Positions 7,585 through 17,114 of a stretch of DNA of 64,000 bases are shown one piece after another. Within the stretch, counting starts at the first letter, position 1, and the number at the start of each line of letters is the position of its first letter. Location of the stretch: positions 124,001-188,000 of the forward strand of contig CAZKIP010000001.1 of the NCBI GenBank assembly GCA_964552945.1, given 5' to 3'. The translations under genes and the position numbers were made by a program. The DNA is from CAZEAB01 sp964552945 (GTDB lineage Archaea; Nanobdellota; Nanobdellia; Woesearchaeales; GW2011-AR9). A model generated the notes under the pieces. The model was not told the origin of the DNA and searched no databases. It saw only the letters and a list, made by a program, of their open reading frames with translations.

Positions 7585-9528
7585 TTAACCTTTCCTTTTA
7601 AATTTCTTTTCAAGTTCTTCAGAATTAGTTTTAATCATCGTTGGTCTTCCGTGGGGACAGGTATAAGGAAATTTGGTTAGGGAAAGCTTATTGATAATTT
7701 CTTTCATCTGTTCTGAATTTAAAACTTCTCCCGCCATGACAGCAGAACGACAAGACATTCTAGTAATAATTACTTCTTTCAACTCTAATAAAGTATTTCT
7801 TCTTTCAAAAAGGACACTTACCAATTCTCTCAGAGATTCTTTGGATTGTAATCTCTTAAACAACAAAGGAACGGTTTTAAGAAGATAAGTATTTCCTCCA
7901 AAAGGTTCCAAGAGGTAACCAAAAGATTCCAATTCGCTTAAATTTTCATCAATAAGCAATTTTTCAGAAGCAGTAAATTCAACCATTTCTGCTTGCAAAA
8001 GAACTTGAGTTTCTACTTTCTTATCCATTAATTGATTCATGAATTGTTCGTACATCACCCTTTCGTGAGCGGCATGTTGATCAATAAAAAATACCCCTCC
8101 TTCAGTTTCTGCCACAAAAAAAGTTTTATGAACCTGTCCCAGGATTTTTAAGGAAGGAAATTTGTTGTTAGCAGCAATCTCTGAATTAATGTTTTTTTCT
8201 AGAACAATAGTATTGGTGATTTCTGGAGTTTCTTCCACAATTACACTTTCTACCTGGGAAGATTCTTCGATTAACTCTTCAGATTCAGAATCAGTTAAAT
8301 TAACTTCATCAATCAAAGTTTGTGAAAAAGATGCTGAAGACTCTTGAACATTCAAACTGGTTTGAAAAGAAGGATCAAAAGCATATTTAACTGGTTTATC
8401 ACTAGAACTATCTAAAGAACCATTGGCAATTTTCTTGGTTACCTTTTCTGTAATTTCTTCACTTATTTTTTCTGAAGATTCGCTCTCAAGATCCAAGAGA
8501 GTTTGTGGCTCAAATTCAACATCAACCAAAGGAATCAAATTATTTTCTTCTAAAGTTTTGTTAACTGCTTCAGATACTGCTAAACAAACTTCATTAATTT
8601 GCTCGATCTTAATTTCAGATTTTTGAGGATGGACATTAACATCAATTTTGTCTGCTTCAAGATTTAACTCAAGAATAAAGATGGGATGTTTATTGACAAA
8701 AAGTAAAGAATGGTAACCTTGACATACCGATTTAACCAATTCATTGTTTTTAATCCAACGTCCGTTAACAAATAAGACTTGTTGATTTTTATCATTTCTA
8801 GATAAATAGGGTTTAGAGATGAAACCGTTTATTTCAACAAAATCGTTCTTGTAATTAACTTCTAACAACTCCTTTGCAACGTTTGATCCATAGATTGTAG
8901 CGATATTATTTCTTTGATCTTCAAATGAAGAGGAATCTAATAAAACATGGCCTTCATGTAACAATTTAAATGAAACTTTTTTGTTTAGAAGAGCATAATT
9001 AGTAACAACATCAATAATATGACGTAATTCTACTGAATCTGTCTTAAGAAATTTCTTTCTGGCAGGAGTATTGAAAAAAAGGTTTTTTACTTCAATGGTT
9101 GTACCTTTCTCCGCTGCAGAGATCCCAGAAGAGATAATTGAACCACCTTCAGCAATCAATTGGTACCCTTCTAATTTTCCTTCTTGCTTAGATGTTAATG
9201 AAAATTGAGAAACAGAAGAAATGCTAGCCAATGCTTCTCCTCTAAAACCTAAGTAGTTTATTGAAAAAAGATCCTCTACCGAACTTATTTTGCTTGTAGC
9301 ATGTCGAATGAGGGAATTTTTTGCATCAATTTCATCCATACCTTCCCCATCATCAGTTATTTTAATCAAATCTTTGCCAGAATTTTTTACTTCTACAACA
9401 ATATTTGAAGCTTTAGCATCCAAGGAATTTTCAATTAACTCCTTAACTACGGAAGCAGGCCTTTCAATAACTTCTCCCGCTGCAATCTTATTTATTAAAT
9501 CTTCAGAAAGCAAATTAATTTTAGCCAT
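7585..9528 (-). CDS. mutL: DNA mismatch repair protein MutL
   Basis: This 647-residue MutL has an N-terminal GHKL ATPase: KIAAGEVIERPASVVKELIENSLDA with catalytic Glu30, then TDDGEGM and GFRGEALASI. An acidic, Ser/Glu-rich linker spans about 340-450. The C-terminal domain keeps the endonuclease metal motif DQHAAHERVMYE (near residue 480), the SCRSAVMAGE motif and CPHGRPT near the end, so it should be a nicking MutL of the type used by bacteria without MutH. MutL is patchily distributed in archaea, and acquisition from bacteria is likely but inferred. MutS is not in this window. Confidence 0.95.
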   Translation of the reverse strand: MAKINLLSEDLINKIAAGEVIERPASVVKELIENSLDAKASNIVVEVKNSGKDLIKITDDGEGMDEIDAKNSLIRHATSKISSVEDLFSINYLGFRGEALASISSVSQFSLTSKQEGKLEGYQLIAEGGSIISSGISAAEKGTTIEVKNLFFNTPARKKFLKTDSVELRHIIDVVTNYALLNKKVSFKLLHEGHVLLDSSSFEDQRNNIATIYGSNVAKELLEVNYKNDFVEINGFISKPYLSRNDKNQQVLFVNGRWIKNNELVKSVCQGYHSLLFVNKHPIFILELNLEADKIDVNVHPQKSEIKIEQINEVCLAVSEAVNKTLEENNLIPLVDVEFEPQTLLDLESESSEKISEEITEKVTKKIANGSLDSSSDKPVKYAFDPSFQTSLNVQESSASFSQTLIDEVNLTDSESEELIEESSQVESVIVEETPEITNTIVLEKNINSEIAANNKFPSLKILGQVHKTFFVAETEGGVFFIDQHAAHERVMYEQFMNQLMDKKVETQVLLQAEMVEFTASEKLLIDENLSELESFGYLLEPFGGNTYLLKTVPLLFKRLQSKESLRELVSVLFERRNTLLELKEVIITRMSCRSAVMAGEVLNSEQMKEIINKLSLTKFPYTCPHGRPTMIKTNSEELEKKFKRKG

Positions 9529-9581
9529 CCTATCTGAGGGTGAAACTAATTTATATTAATTATTGTAATATAGTGGATGAA

Positions 9582-10340
9582 TTATCTCTTTTTTCTTATT
9601 TTATTATTTCTTTTCTTAGACTTCTTTCCAAGATGAATTTCTTCTTCAACCTTTTTAACTTCGCTTTCTATTTCATGTAGCTCTTTAAAGAAGAATCTTT
9701 TGAGTTTCTCCCTAAATAAGGCAATTAATATCAGCAAAATCATTCCTATTAAAACAGCAACTGTCAATGGAGTAAATCCTGTAAAGAGATCATTCCCAAA
9801 TGTACTTATTAAAACATAACGAGGGATATGACCCAGAATTAATAAGATAAAAAAAGTGTGATATCTTATTTTAGAAAGTCCAAGAAGCATGCTTACTGCA
9901 TCACTAGGAAAAATAGGAACAATGTAAGAAATAAAAGCCACTACCTCTCCTCTTTTCTTAAAAAGATGATTAAAATGAAGAATATGGTGTTTATCAACAA
10001 GTTTTTCTAGGAGAGGTTTACCATTTTTACGAATAAGATAGAATCCAATTGTTGCTCCAATAGTGTTTGCAAGCAAAGATAAAACAGTGCCTAAAAAAGC
10101 ACCATAGACATAACCACCAGTTAAAACAATGGGAGCAGAAGGAATAGGTAAGGGAACTGAAAGTATAAGTAAAATAATGTAAACTAAATAACCCCAAGCA
10201 CCAACCGATAAAAGTAAACCACGAAGATAAGTAGGAGAGGAGAATTTTTCTATCCCAGGAATAAAGTATACTAAAGAAGAAAGTATTATGATAATTATAA
10301 AAACAACAATGTAACCAATCACTCGATGCTTATGCTTCAT
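9582..10340 (-). CDS. TVP38/TMEM64 (DedA/VTT) family membrane protein
   Basis: This 252-residue polytopic protein has the VTT-domain hallmarks: PLPIPSAPIVLTGGYVYG, then GATIGFYLIRKNGK, then YIVPIFPSDAVSMLLGLSKI, followed by HIPRYVLISTFGN. About six hydrophobic segments are visible. The C-terminal 45 residues are highly basic and charged (KKVEEEIHLGKKSKKRNNK), probably cytoplasmic. Members of this family scramble or flip lipids in the membranes of bacteria and eukaryotes; the archaeal role is unproven. It is divergent from the DUF212 gene at 10436, which also belongs to a membrane-lipid-linked family. Confidence 0.82.
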   Translation of the reverse strand: MKHKHRVIGYIVVFIIIIILSSLVYFIPGIEKFSSPTYLRGLLLSVGAWGYLVYIILLILSVPLPIPSAPIVLTGGYVYGAFLGTVLSLLANTIGATIGFYLIRKNGKPLLEKLVDKHHILHFNHLFKKRGEVVAFISYIVPIFPSDAVSMLLGLSKIRYHTFFILLILGHIPRYVLISTFGNDLFTGFTPLTVAVLIGMILLILIALFREKLKRFFFKELHEIESEVKKVEEEIHLGKKSKKRNNKIRKKR

Positions 10341-10435
10341 TTCAATAAGAAATTAAATATAATTAATAAATCTTCTTAGTTAAGGACAATTGTCAAAGGC
10401 GTTAGATATTTAAACATTAAAAATATTCTTTAATT

Positions 10436-10843
10436 ATGAATAAAGTCGTCTTAGCTGTGTTGTTTGCTGGATTTGGAGCACAACTGATAAAATTAATTCA
10501 ATATTGGTTCAAACATAAAACTCTAAATTGGAAAGATATCATAGTTACTGGAGGAATGCCTTCCTCTCATGCAGCGTTTGTAATATCTCTTGCCACAATA
10601 ATTTTTCTCACTGAAGGAGCTTCAACAATTTTTGCAGTTTCATTAGTTTTAGCATTCATAGTAATAAGAGATTCTTTTGGAGTTAGAAGAAGCGTGGGAG
10701 AAGATGGAGTTTTAATTAATTCAATAATTGCAAAATTAAAACTAAAGAAAAGAGCCCATGTAGCAATGGGACATACCCCTTTACAAGTTTTTGTAGGTTC
10801 ATTAATTGGGATTATCTCTGCGGTTGCTGTTTATTTTTTATAG
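10436..10843 (+). CDS. Divergent PAP2-family (DUF212) membrane protein
   Basis: This 135-residue protein carries the signature of the divergent PAP2/DUF212 family: VTGGMPSSHAA near residue 41, DSFGVRRSVGEDG in the middle and HVAMGHTPLQVFVG near 107, with three to four membrane helices. The SSHA and GHTP motifs correspond to phosphatase motifs in PAP2 enzymes. It may be a lipid phosphatase, but activity of this short family is not established. A TATA-like AACATTTAAAAAT sits near 10412 and the ATG is at 10436. Length is typical (130-150). Confidence 0.85.
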   Translation: MNKVVLAVLFAGFGAQLIKLIQYWFKHKTLNWKDIIVTGGMPSSHAAFVISLATIIFLTEGASTIFAVSLVLAFIVIRDSFGVRRSVGEDGVLINSIIAKLKLKKRAHVAMGHTPLQVFVGSLIGIISAVAVYFL

Positions 10844-10878
10844 AACCATTTCTTGTTAAAATCAAATAAATAAGTTAA

Positions 10879-12693
10879 TTACAATAACCCGCCTTGTTGC
10901 AACTTCCATAATCTTTGATAAAGACCGCCTCTTTGTTTCTTCAATTCTTTATGAGTTCCAACTTCTACAATTTTTCCTTTATTCATTACAACAATTACAT
11001 CTGCTTTCATTATCGTGGATAAACGATGAGCAATGATAATACTCGTTCTTCCTTTCATCAATTCATCTAATGACTTTTGAATTTCTCTTTCCGTCTCAGA
11101 ATCTAAAGCAGATGTTGCTTCATCTAAGATTAATATTTTTTTATTAGCTAATAAAGCTCTGGCAATAGAAACCCTTTGTTTCTCTCCTCCAGACAATTTA
11201 ACTCCTCTTTCTCCAACATAAGTTTTCTCTCTCCTAGGCAAATATTTAATGAATTTGTCTAACTGAGCAAACTTGATAGCCTTTAAAACTTCTTTTCTTG
11301 TAGCAGTAGGATTTGCATATGCAATGTTGAAATATAATGTATTATCAAAAAGCAAGGGTTCTTGAGGAACAATACTCATGCTATTTCGTAAAGATTCTTG
11401 AGTTACTTTTGAAATATCTTGACCATCTATTGAAATTGTTCCTTCATCTAAATCAAAAAGACGATAAAGAAGTTTTATAACAGTAGTTTTTCCACTTCCA
11501 GAAGGGCCCACTAAAGCAACTTTAGTATTTTTCTTTATCTTAAGATTAAAATCTTTTAAAATATTCTTTGGAGCTGACCCAGTTTTATCACTTTTTGGAT
11601 AAGCAAAATAAATGTCTTTAAGATTAATTACTCCTCTTTTTACTTGAAGCCTTTTTGCTCTAGATAAATCTTTAACTTCATTTTCTTCTTTAAACATGGC
11701 AAATAAAGCTTCCACATCAACACTGCTCCTAATAAATTCACGATAACCATGGATTAATCCAAAAAGAACAGGGATTAATTTCCATACTGCTGCATAAATC
11801 AAAGTTACACTACCCATAGTTAATTCTCCACGCAAAAAACTCATAAAACTGAGATAAAATACAGCAGAAATACCTGCCCCAATGATAGTAGTTTGGATAG
11901 CGGAATGCCACGAGAAGTAATGCCAAAATTTCATCCTTGATTTTTTAAGCTTGCTAGAAAGTTTACTGAAATAATTTAAAGTTCTTTTTTCCTTTCCAAA
12001 ATATTTAATAGTTTCAATATTTAAGAAAACATCGCTTAAGTTCTGTTTAAGAGTATCTTCTTTAGAGTTAGCAATTGCTAAAGGAATTTTTTGCTTATTA
12101 GTTATGATTACACCAGTGGCAATAAATAAAATAGACATGACTGCAAGAGCTATCGAAGTGGCAACATCAAAATAAAAGATTATTCCTATAGACAATATTA
12201 AACGAAACATAACTGGAATAAAATTAAATACAAAAGCGTCAACAAAAGATTCCACCTTACTCACTCCTCTAGTAAATTGGGAAATTATTGAACCAGTTTT
12301 CTTATTGGCATGAAATCTAAAAGAAAGATTAATGATATGCCAAAAAGATCTTCTTTCAACATCACTCATCACATTTGAATCAAGTCTATTAATAAATTCA
12401 ATTTTCACATACCAAAATAAAGCTGAAAGTAGCCTGACAAAAATAAAAACGAGAACTGCGTAGAGAATGAGTTTTGCAAAAATAACAGATTCCAACTCAC
12501 CATTAGAAAATAAAGTTCCTTTATCAACTAAAAATTTGAAAACAAAATTATCAAAAAAAGAGGCTAGTTCTAACAGAAAAGATATAACCACTAAACCAAA
12601 AACATAAAATTTGTAATTGCTCAAAAAACTCCAAAGTACTTTCAAGTTATATTTTATATCTAAATCGTGTAAAAACTTCTCTTTTTTTACCAT
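10879..12693 (-). CDS. ABC transporter, fused permease and ATPase
   Basis: This 604-residue half-transporter is of the exporter type (MsbA/ATM1-like). The N-terminal half has about six transmembrane helices. The C-terminal ATPase has Walker A GPSGSGKTT near residue 395, Q-loop VPQEPLLF, signature LSGGEKQR near 498, Walker B ILILDEATSALD near 521 and the switch His in IIAHRLST. It should act as a homodimer pumping a lipid, peptide or metal-linked compound outward. Substrate cannot be read from the sequence. No companion half-transporter lies nearby, which supports a homodimer. The ATG at 12693 is followed by a Lys/Glu-rich cytoplasmic start. Confidence 0.92.
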   Translation of the reverse strand: MVKKEKFLHDLDIKYNLKVLWSFLSNYKFYVFGLVVISFLLELASFFDNFVFKFLVDKGTLFSNGELESVIFAKLILYAVLVFIFVRLLSALFWYVKIEFINRLDSNVMSDVERRSFWHIINLSFRFHANKKTGSIISQFTRGVSKVESFVDAFVFNFIPVMFRLILSIGIIFYFDVATSIALAVMSILFIATGVIITNKQKIPLAIANSKEDTLKQNLSDVFLNIETIKYFGKEKRTLNYFSKLSSKLKKSRMKFWHYFSWHSAIQTTIIGAGISAVFYLSFMSFLRGELTMGSVTLIYAAVWKLIPVLFGLIHGYREFIRSSVDVEALFAMFKEENEVKDLSRAKRLQVKRGVINLKDIYFAYPKSDKTGSAPKNILKDFNLKIKKNTKVALVGPSGSGKTTVIKLLYRLFDLDEGTISIDGQDISKVTQESLRNSMSIVPQEPLLFDNTLYFNIAYANPTATRKEVLKAIKFAQLDKFIKYLPRREKTYVGERGVKLSGGEKQRVSIARALLANKKILILDEATSALDSETEREIQKSLDELMKGRTSIIIAHRLSTIMKADVIVVMNKGKIVEVGTHKELKKQRGGLYQRLWKLQQGGLL

Positions 12694-12728
12694 CTCCTAG
12701 AAAAAGAGAATAAACTTATAAATTTTGC

Positions 12729-13289
12729 TTATTGAGAGAAATAACCTTCTTCTTCGGCAAATTTCAAAACTTTCTCGTAAGCTTCTTCAAGTTCTGGAAA
12801 TTCTTTAACATTTTCCCACTTTTTAACTTTCCGAACCATCTCTGGAGTCCATCCTTTCCAATATTTTTTATAATCTAAAAAATGTATCTCTGCGTCCAAT
12901 GAGTCTATTGCTTTCGCGAACCTAGCTTCCTTCGTTTTCTGATCTTCAAATTCAATAAATAAATCAAAAAACTTATTTCCTAAATGTTTTGGGAATTGAT
13001 TTCTAAGATTGTCTGCGGCAATCTTTTCTTTCTCTTTCTTATCTTTTCTTTCCTCAACTTTACTAACACAAACATCTCCAACTTCAATCTCAACAACATC
13101 ATGATACATCAATAATTCGTAAACTTTTAATCTGTCCAACTTTACCTTCATGATACTCAAAAAGTAATCTGCTAAGATTAATGCGCTCCACGTGTGTTCG
13201 GCAGGACTTTCTTTTCTTTTTCCAACAGGTCCAACTCTCTCAACATTTTTCAATTCATAGAATTTTCTCAGTTTATGTATCGTTTCCAT
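12729..13289 (-). CDS. HD-domain hydrolase (YfbR/HDDC2-like)
   Basis: This 186-residue protein has metal ligands in order: AEHTW (first His), MYHDVVEIEVGD (His-Asp pair) and DSLDAE (final Asp), the pattern of small HD-domain 5'-deoxynucleotidases such as YfbR and HDDC2. It probably dephosphorylates (deoxy)nucleoside monophosphates, though other phosphohydrolase roles are possible. It begins directly after orc1/cdc6 (stop of one and start of the other adjoin at 13289/13290), so the two are probably cotranscribed. A link between nucleotide pools and replication would be reasonable but is inference. Confidence 0.85.
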   Translation of the reverse strand: METIHKLRKFYELKNVERVGPVGKRKESPAEHTWSALILADYFLSIMKVKLDRLKVYELLMYHDVVEIEVGDVCVSKVEERKDKKEKEKIAADNLRNQFPKHLGNKFFDLFIEFEDQKTKEARFAKAIDSLDAEIHFLDYKKYWKGWTPEMVRKVKKWENVKEFPELEEAYEKVLKFAEEEGYFSQ

Positions 13290-14357
13290 TTAAAACTCCG
13301 TCAATTTCTTATTGGCTGCATAATTTATCAAAGTGGTATTGCCTTCCTTTCCTGAAACTTTTTCTGTAGAAATGAATCTCGCTTCCTTTAATTTAATTAT
13401 CCTTCTTTGAAAACTTTTATAACTCAATTTCCCACCATTCCCAGAGTAAGCACCAAAAATATCTCCAATTTTTTTACCACTATAATCTTTAACCAAATTT
13501 AAAATAAATTTTAAATCGTCATCCAAGCCTTCTTTTGGTTTAATATGGAAATCTTCCGCCTTTTTGATAGCTTCAGCTGCTAAGTCTAAAGTAATCTTTC
13601 GAGAACTTTTTTCTTCGGCAATATTTCCTGCTTCCTTCATTAGATATAATCCAACCCTAACATCTTTTACTTCCGTACATTTCTCAATAATCTCTTTGAA
13701 AGCTTCCTCATCCCAACATCCTTGCACAAAAGAATATTCTCTCCTCTGTTTAAGAATCATGGCGATTTCTGCTTCATTGTAAGGACGGAAAAATAAAAAT
13801 TCGGGACCAAGTCTTGACCTAATTCTTTCATCAAGTTCAGAATAAGAATCTCTATAATTGGTTATTAAAAAAATAGATTTACGATAGATGTCTTCCAAAA
13901 CTGTATAAAGAAAATCCATGTCTTCTAGCTTGTCAATCTCATCAAAAATGAAAACTGCACTTATTTTATTCAATTTATCTTTAATTAAAGAAAACAACTC
14001 ATTGGTATTTTTATTTTGAATAAATTTGTAACCTAAATCTGAACAAATTTTGTAAAAGATTTTGTAGGTAGTATTTTCTTTCCAACAATTTATGTAGAAA
14101 GAAGTTATTTCATCAGTTTCTTCTTCCAATTCACGAAGCACATGTTTGCAAGCGGTAGTTTTCCCTATTCCTGGGGCACCATAAACAAATAAATTTCTGC
14201 CATTGTGACCTTGAAGAAGAGGTTTTATAGCAGTAGCAAAGCGCATTTGTTCATTTTCTCTTCCCGTAAGAATTTTTGGTTGGAAATCATAACTTAGGAA
14301 AACGGTGTCTCTAAAGAGAGATTCTCCACTATGTAACATATCTTTGAAAAGCGACAT
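13290..14357 (-). CDS. orc1/cdc6: Orc1/Cdc6 replication initiator
   Basis: This 355-residue AAA+ protein has Walker A YGAPGIGKTT (59-68), Walker B VFIFDEIDK (135-143), sensor-1 FLITNYRD with Asn167, and an arginine-finger-like LDERIRSRLG. The C-terminal 80 residues form a winged-helix region (GAYSGNGGKLSYKSFQRRI). It should recognise origins and load MCM. Length is slightly shorter than the usual 380-410. I searched the flanks by eye for origin recognition boxes and found none; the upstream space is filled by a glycosyltransferase remnant, so the origin may be elsewhere. It forms an operon-like pair with the HD hydrolase. Confidence 0.92.
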   Translation of the reverse strand: MSLFKDMLHSGESLFRDTVFLSYDFQPKILTGRENEQMRFATAIKPLLQGHNGRNLFVYGAPGIGKTTACKHVLRELEEETDEITSFYINCWKENTTYKIFYKICSDLGYKFIQNKNTNELFSLIKDKLNKISAVFIFDEIDKLEDMDFLYTVLEDIYRKSIFLITNYRDSYSELDERIRSRLGPEFLFFRPYNEAEIAMILKQRREYSFVQGCWDEEAFKEIIEKCTEVKDVRVGLYLMKEAGNIAEEKSSRKITLDLAAEAIKKAEDFHIKPKEGLDDDLKFILNLVKDYSGKKIGDIFGAYSGNGGKLSYKSFQRRIIKLKEARFISTEKVSGKEGNTTLINYAANKKLTEF

Positions 14358-14400
14358 AATCTTGTTTATTAAGAGACTTATTTAATAATTTTGTTAATCT

Positions 14401-14637
14401 TTAGAAATTATCTTTCAAAAAATTTCCTGTTTCTCTCCAAGGATCAAATGCAAATGCCCTAACTGCCCGAAGTTTCGCATCTTCGAGACCTTTAGGGAGA
14501 GCATAATTTCTTTTATAATTAAAGAAAAAAGCCAAAGAAGACCTAGCTTTATCATATAATTTTTGATTAGCCTCTGTTGGGTTTAATTCATTATTTCTGT
14601 GAGCTAGAGCTAATGCTCCAGGAGTACCTCCTCCTAC
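14401..14637 (-). pseudogene. Remnant C-terminus of a glycosyltransferase paralogue
   Basis: A 78-codon open stretch on the minus strand lacks an ATG and begins just after an in-frame TAA, at the end of the large glycosyltransferase gene. Its product (ALALAHRNNELNPTEANQK... RRNYAL-like KRNYALPKG... AVRAFAFDPW) aligns along its length with the last 70 residues of that glycosyltransferase: AFKYAHRLAELEPNQDN, FRRNYARNMN and AKRAYTFSPR. It therefore looks like the surviving 3' end of a second, related gene, or a tandem duplication of the terminal domain left behind by deletion. It ends at 14401 and fills most of the space before orc1/cdc6. Confidence 0.6.
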
Positions 14638-17084
14638 TTAACCTTAATTAGCCTGAAGTTTGAAAGTGCTTCGTCACTCTCAATTCTTGGAGAAAAAGTG
14701 TATGCCCTTTTTGCCAACCATTCTTGACTTTGTTTATTCATATTTCTGGCATAGTTTCTTCTAAAAAGAAGACTATTTAGTACAACAGCGTGTGTCCGTC
14801 TTAATAAATTCAAGTTGTCTTGGTTAGGTTCAAGTTCAGCTAGTCTATGTGCATATTTAAATGCCAATTCTTTTTCTGTGGAGTTCCCTTGATGTAAATG
14901 TTTTGCTCCTTCAGATAGTTGAGAGATGGTTTGTTGGTAGTGGCTATCCATTGTATTTACATCTCTTCTTCTTGCAGCTAAATAAAGGCTTGCCTTTACA
15001 AGTGGATCACTGGATTTAGCTGCATCGTGCAATAATTCTTGCCCTGATTTTTTGGATCTATTTGAGCCAGTTATTCCCTTGTCATGCCATCTAGCAACTG
15101 CGGTGTATTGGTTAACGAAACCTTCTCTAATACCTCTCCTAATCAATCTTTTACTGAGATCGTAATCACTATGTCTAGCCAAACTTTCATCACAAACTTG
15201 ATCAATACCTAACTGTACTAATGAATCCATCCTAAACATTAAAGTCTGATTATGAATATAGTTTTTTTTCTCAATCTCTTGTGGTTTGTCATCAAAATGT
15301 TTCCTCTCAGCAAGAGTCCATAAGCTTGGCCTGTTAAGATATGGAGCTCCATAATATCTGTCCCATCCTAATTCGCTTCCTAGGAACCCAAATTCATCCA
15401 TGGTGTGTGCTTTTGAATGTACCCACCCCTTTTCTGGGTGGCGGTTTAAGTAGTATACGAGCACTGCTAATTTTTTTGGTAATGCTATATCGTCAGCGTC
15501 TTGATGAGTTACAAAATTACACCCTAAATTGTGAGCTTCTTGGTAACCAGTATTTCTTGCTCCAGCATAATGTTTATTTTTTTGCCTTATGATAGTAATT
15601 CTTCCTTTTGGATTATAATCTCTAGACAATCCAGTAATTCTATTTTCAACTGTTTTTATTTCTCCATTAAATTCGTCGTGTAAATATTCTAACGTTTGGT
15701 CTGTTGATTCATCATCCACAATGATTATCTCCTGCGCCCCCCTATATGTCTGATTTAACAAAGAATTAATTGTCGATCCAACCGTTCTTCGTGAATTATA
15801 AGAAGCTATAACTGTAGCTACTTTTGACCCTGTCTTCTTGGTTCTTACTCTTGGTTTTGATTTAGGTACCGTACAGTTTAGTTCAATCAGTTCTCCTAAT
15901 TGTCTAGATATATTTGACCAAGTATAATTTCTTTCAACTTCGCTTTTTGCTCTATTACTCATTCTTTCCATTTCTCTTGGATTATTCAAAGCATAGTTTA
16001 CTGCTGTTGCTATATTTCTTGGTTCAATTATTGGTCTGCCCTGAACTCTTGGGATTGCTAAAGCTAACCTACTTTGTGAGTTATCTAAACTAAAGATAGT
16101 TCTATGACCACTAATATTTGACATTACTACTGGAGTATCTAGCACCATGCATTCTAAAGCTGCCATCGAAAAATGCTCATAATAACTAGGCATTAACATC
16201 ATATCTGAAGCTGAAATGATTCTACTTTTTTCAGGTTCCCTTATCCAGCCGAGAAAATCATAGTCTTGGCCACGTACCATTCCACAATCCATCATTAAAG
16301 TATTGGTCTTATCTGATGTAGAGTCTAATACTCCGTGAGCAGATTGCTTATTTCCAGCTATTAGTAACTTAAAATCTGGATGTTGTCTTTTTATTAATTG
16401 TAAAGCGGCAGCTAGTTCATAAATTCCTTTTTCTGGACTAATACGTCCCAAATATAACCCTAATTTTTGCCCTTCATCTGACAATTCTCTTCTAACAACC
16501 TGTTTCTCTCTTTTAGAAATGCCCAGTTTTAAGTTTGTACCATTTCCAATTACCCTAGTTTTATCTCTTAAATGGGGATGTCTTGAATTAGCCAAACTTC
16601 TCTGCTCTTCGGATAAATGAATTATTAAATTTGAGCGCTCCATAATTTCTCTTTCATTAGATTCATCTAGATCTTTCCATGGCCTCAAACCTGCATGATA
16701 TCTGGTTGCAGATAATGTATGGGCCGTATATATAATTAGTTCTGGTCTAACACTTCTCAACAAATCATCTAAACTCATGTTGCTGTTCTTATTTAGATAA
16801 TTGTTTCCAAAAATACCATTATGAAAGTGTACTACATCATGGTCAAGTAGAAGGGAAGCAACAGCTTCGTCTAAAGTACGAAAATCTCGTTCTTGTCTAT
16901 TTTTTCCAACCTGAATAAAGCTAAATGGTGTGTGTTTTTTCTCTCCAAATGGCCAATAGGTTAAAACGTCAACTTCAAAACCATTTATTTGAACCAAGGA
17001 TTCAGCTAATTCTTTGGTTACTGTAGCTACCCCATTACTGCTTTTATATCCACAACTTAATTTAAGTATTTTTTTCTGTGACAT
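14634..17084 (-). CDS. Two-domain glycosyltransferase (GT4 plus GT2) with extra C-terminal domain
   Basis: The start at 17084 (MSQKKILKLSCGY) is preferred because a TATA box lies 26 nt upstream; an upstream ATG at 17129 precedes that box. The protein has 816 residues. Residues 1-400 form a GT4 (GT-B fold) domain: glycine-rich N-terminus, LYLGRISPEKGI, and EHFSMAALE (E-x7-E-like) near 306. Residues about 415-640 form a GT2 domain: VIASYNSRRTVGSTI, IIIVDDESTD and HQDADD (DxD) near 528. The last 150 residues are helical with TPR-like character. Likely it adds two sugars in glycoprotein or lipid glycan synthesis on the cytoplasmic side; there is no membrane helix. Confidence 0.88.
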   Translation of the reverse strand: MSQKKILKLSCGYKSSNGVATVTKELAESLVQINGFEVDVLTYWPFGEKKHTPFSFIQVGKNRQERDFRTLDEAVASLLLDHDVVHFHNGIFGNNYLNKNSNMSLDDLLRSVRPELIIYTAHTLSATRYHAGLRPWKDLDESNEREIMERSNLIIHLSEEQRSLANSRHPHLRDKTRVIGNGTNLKLGISKREKQVVRRELSDEGQKLGLYLGRISPEKGIYELAAALQLIKRQHPDFKLLIAGNKQSAHGVLDSTSDKTNTLMMDCGMVRGQDYDFLGWIREPEKSRIISASDMMLMPSYYEHFSMAALECMVLDTPVVMSNISGHRTIFSLDNSQSRLALAIPRVQGRPIIEPRNIATAVNYALNNPREMERMSNRAKSEVERNYTWSNISRQLGELIELNCTVPKSKPRVRTKKTGSKVATVIASYNSRRTVGSTINSLLNQTYRGAQEIIIVDDESTDQTLEYLHDEFNGEIKTVENRITGLSRDYNPKGRITIIRQKNKHYAGARNTGYQEAHNLGCNFVTHQDADDIALPKKLAVLVYYLNRHPEKGWVHSKAHTMDEFGFLGSELGWDRYYGAPYLNRPSLWTLAERKHFDDKPQEIEKKNYIHNQTLMFRMDSLVQLGIDQVCDESLARHSDYDLSKRLIRRGIREGFVNQYTAVARWHDKGITGSNRSKKSGQELLHDAAKSSDPLVKASLYLAARRRDVNTMDSHYQQTISQLSEGAKHLHQGNSTEKELAFKYAHRLAELEPNQDNLNLLRRTHAVVLNSLLFRRNYARNMNKQSQEWLAKRAYTFSPRIESDEALSNFRLIKVK

Positions 17085-17104
17085 GCGTCTAAAATAGGTG
17101 GACC

Positions 17105-17114
17105 CTTTATAAAC
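17105..17114 (-). promoter_or_regulatory. TATA box of the glycosyltransferase gene
   Basis: On the minus strand GTTTATAAAG is centred about 26 nt before ATG 17084. This predicts a transcript that starts at, or one or two bases before, the start codon. Confidence 0.6.

Noticed and set aside
14358..14640. Possible replication origin next to orc1/cdc6
   Set aside because: No ORB-like repeats, G-rich motif or AT-rich unwinding element is visible; the space is filled by a coding remnant of a glycosyltransferase.
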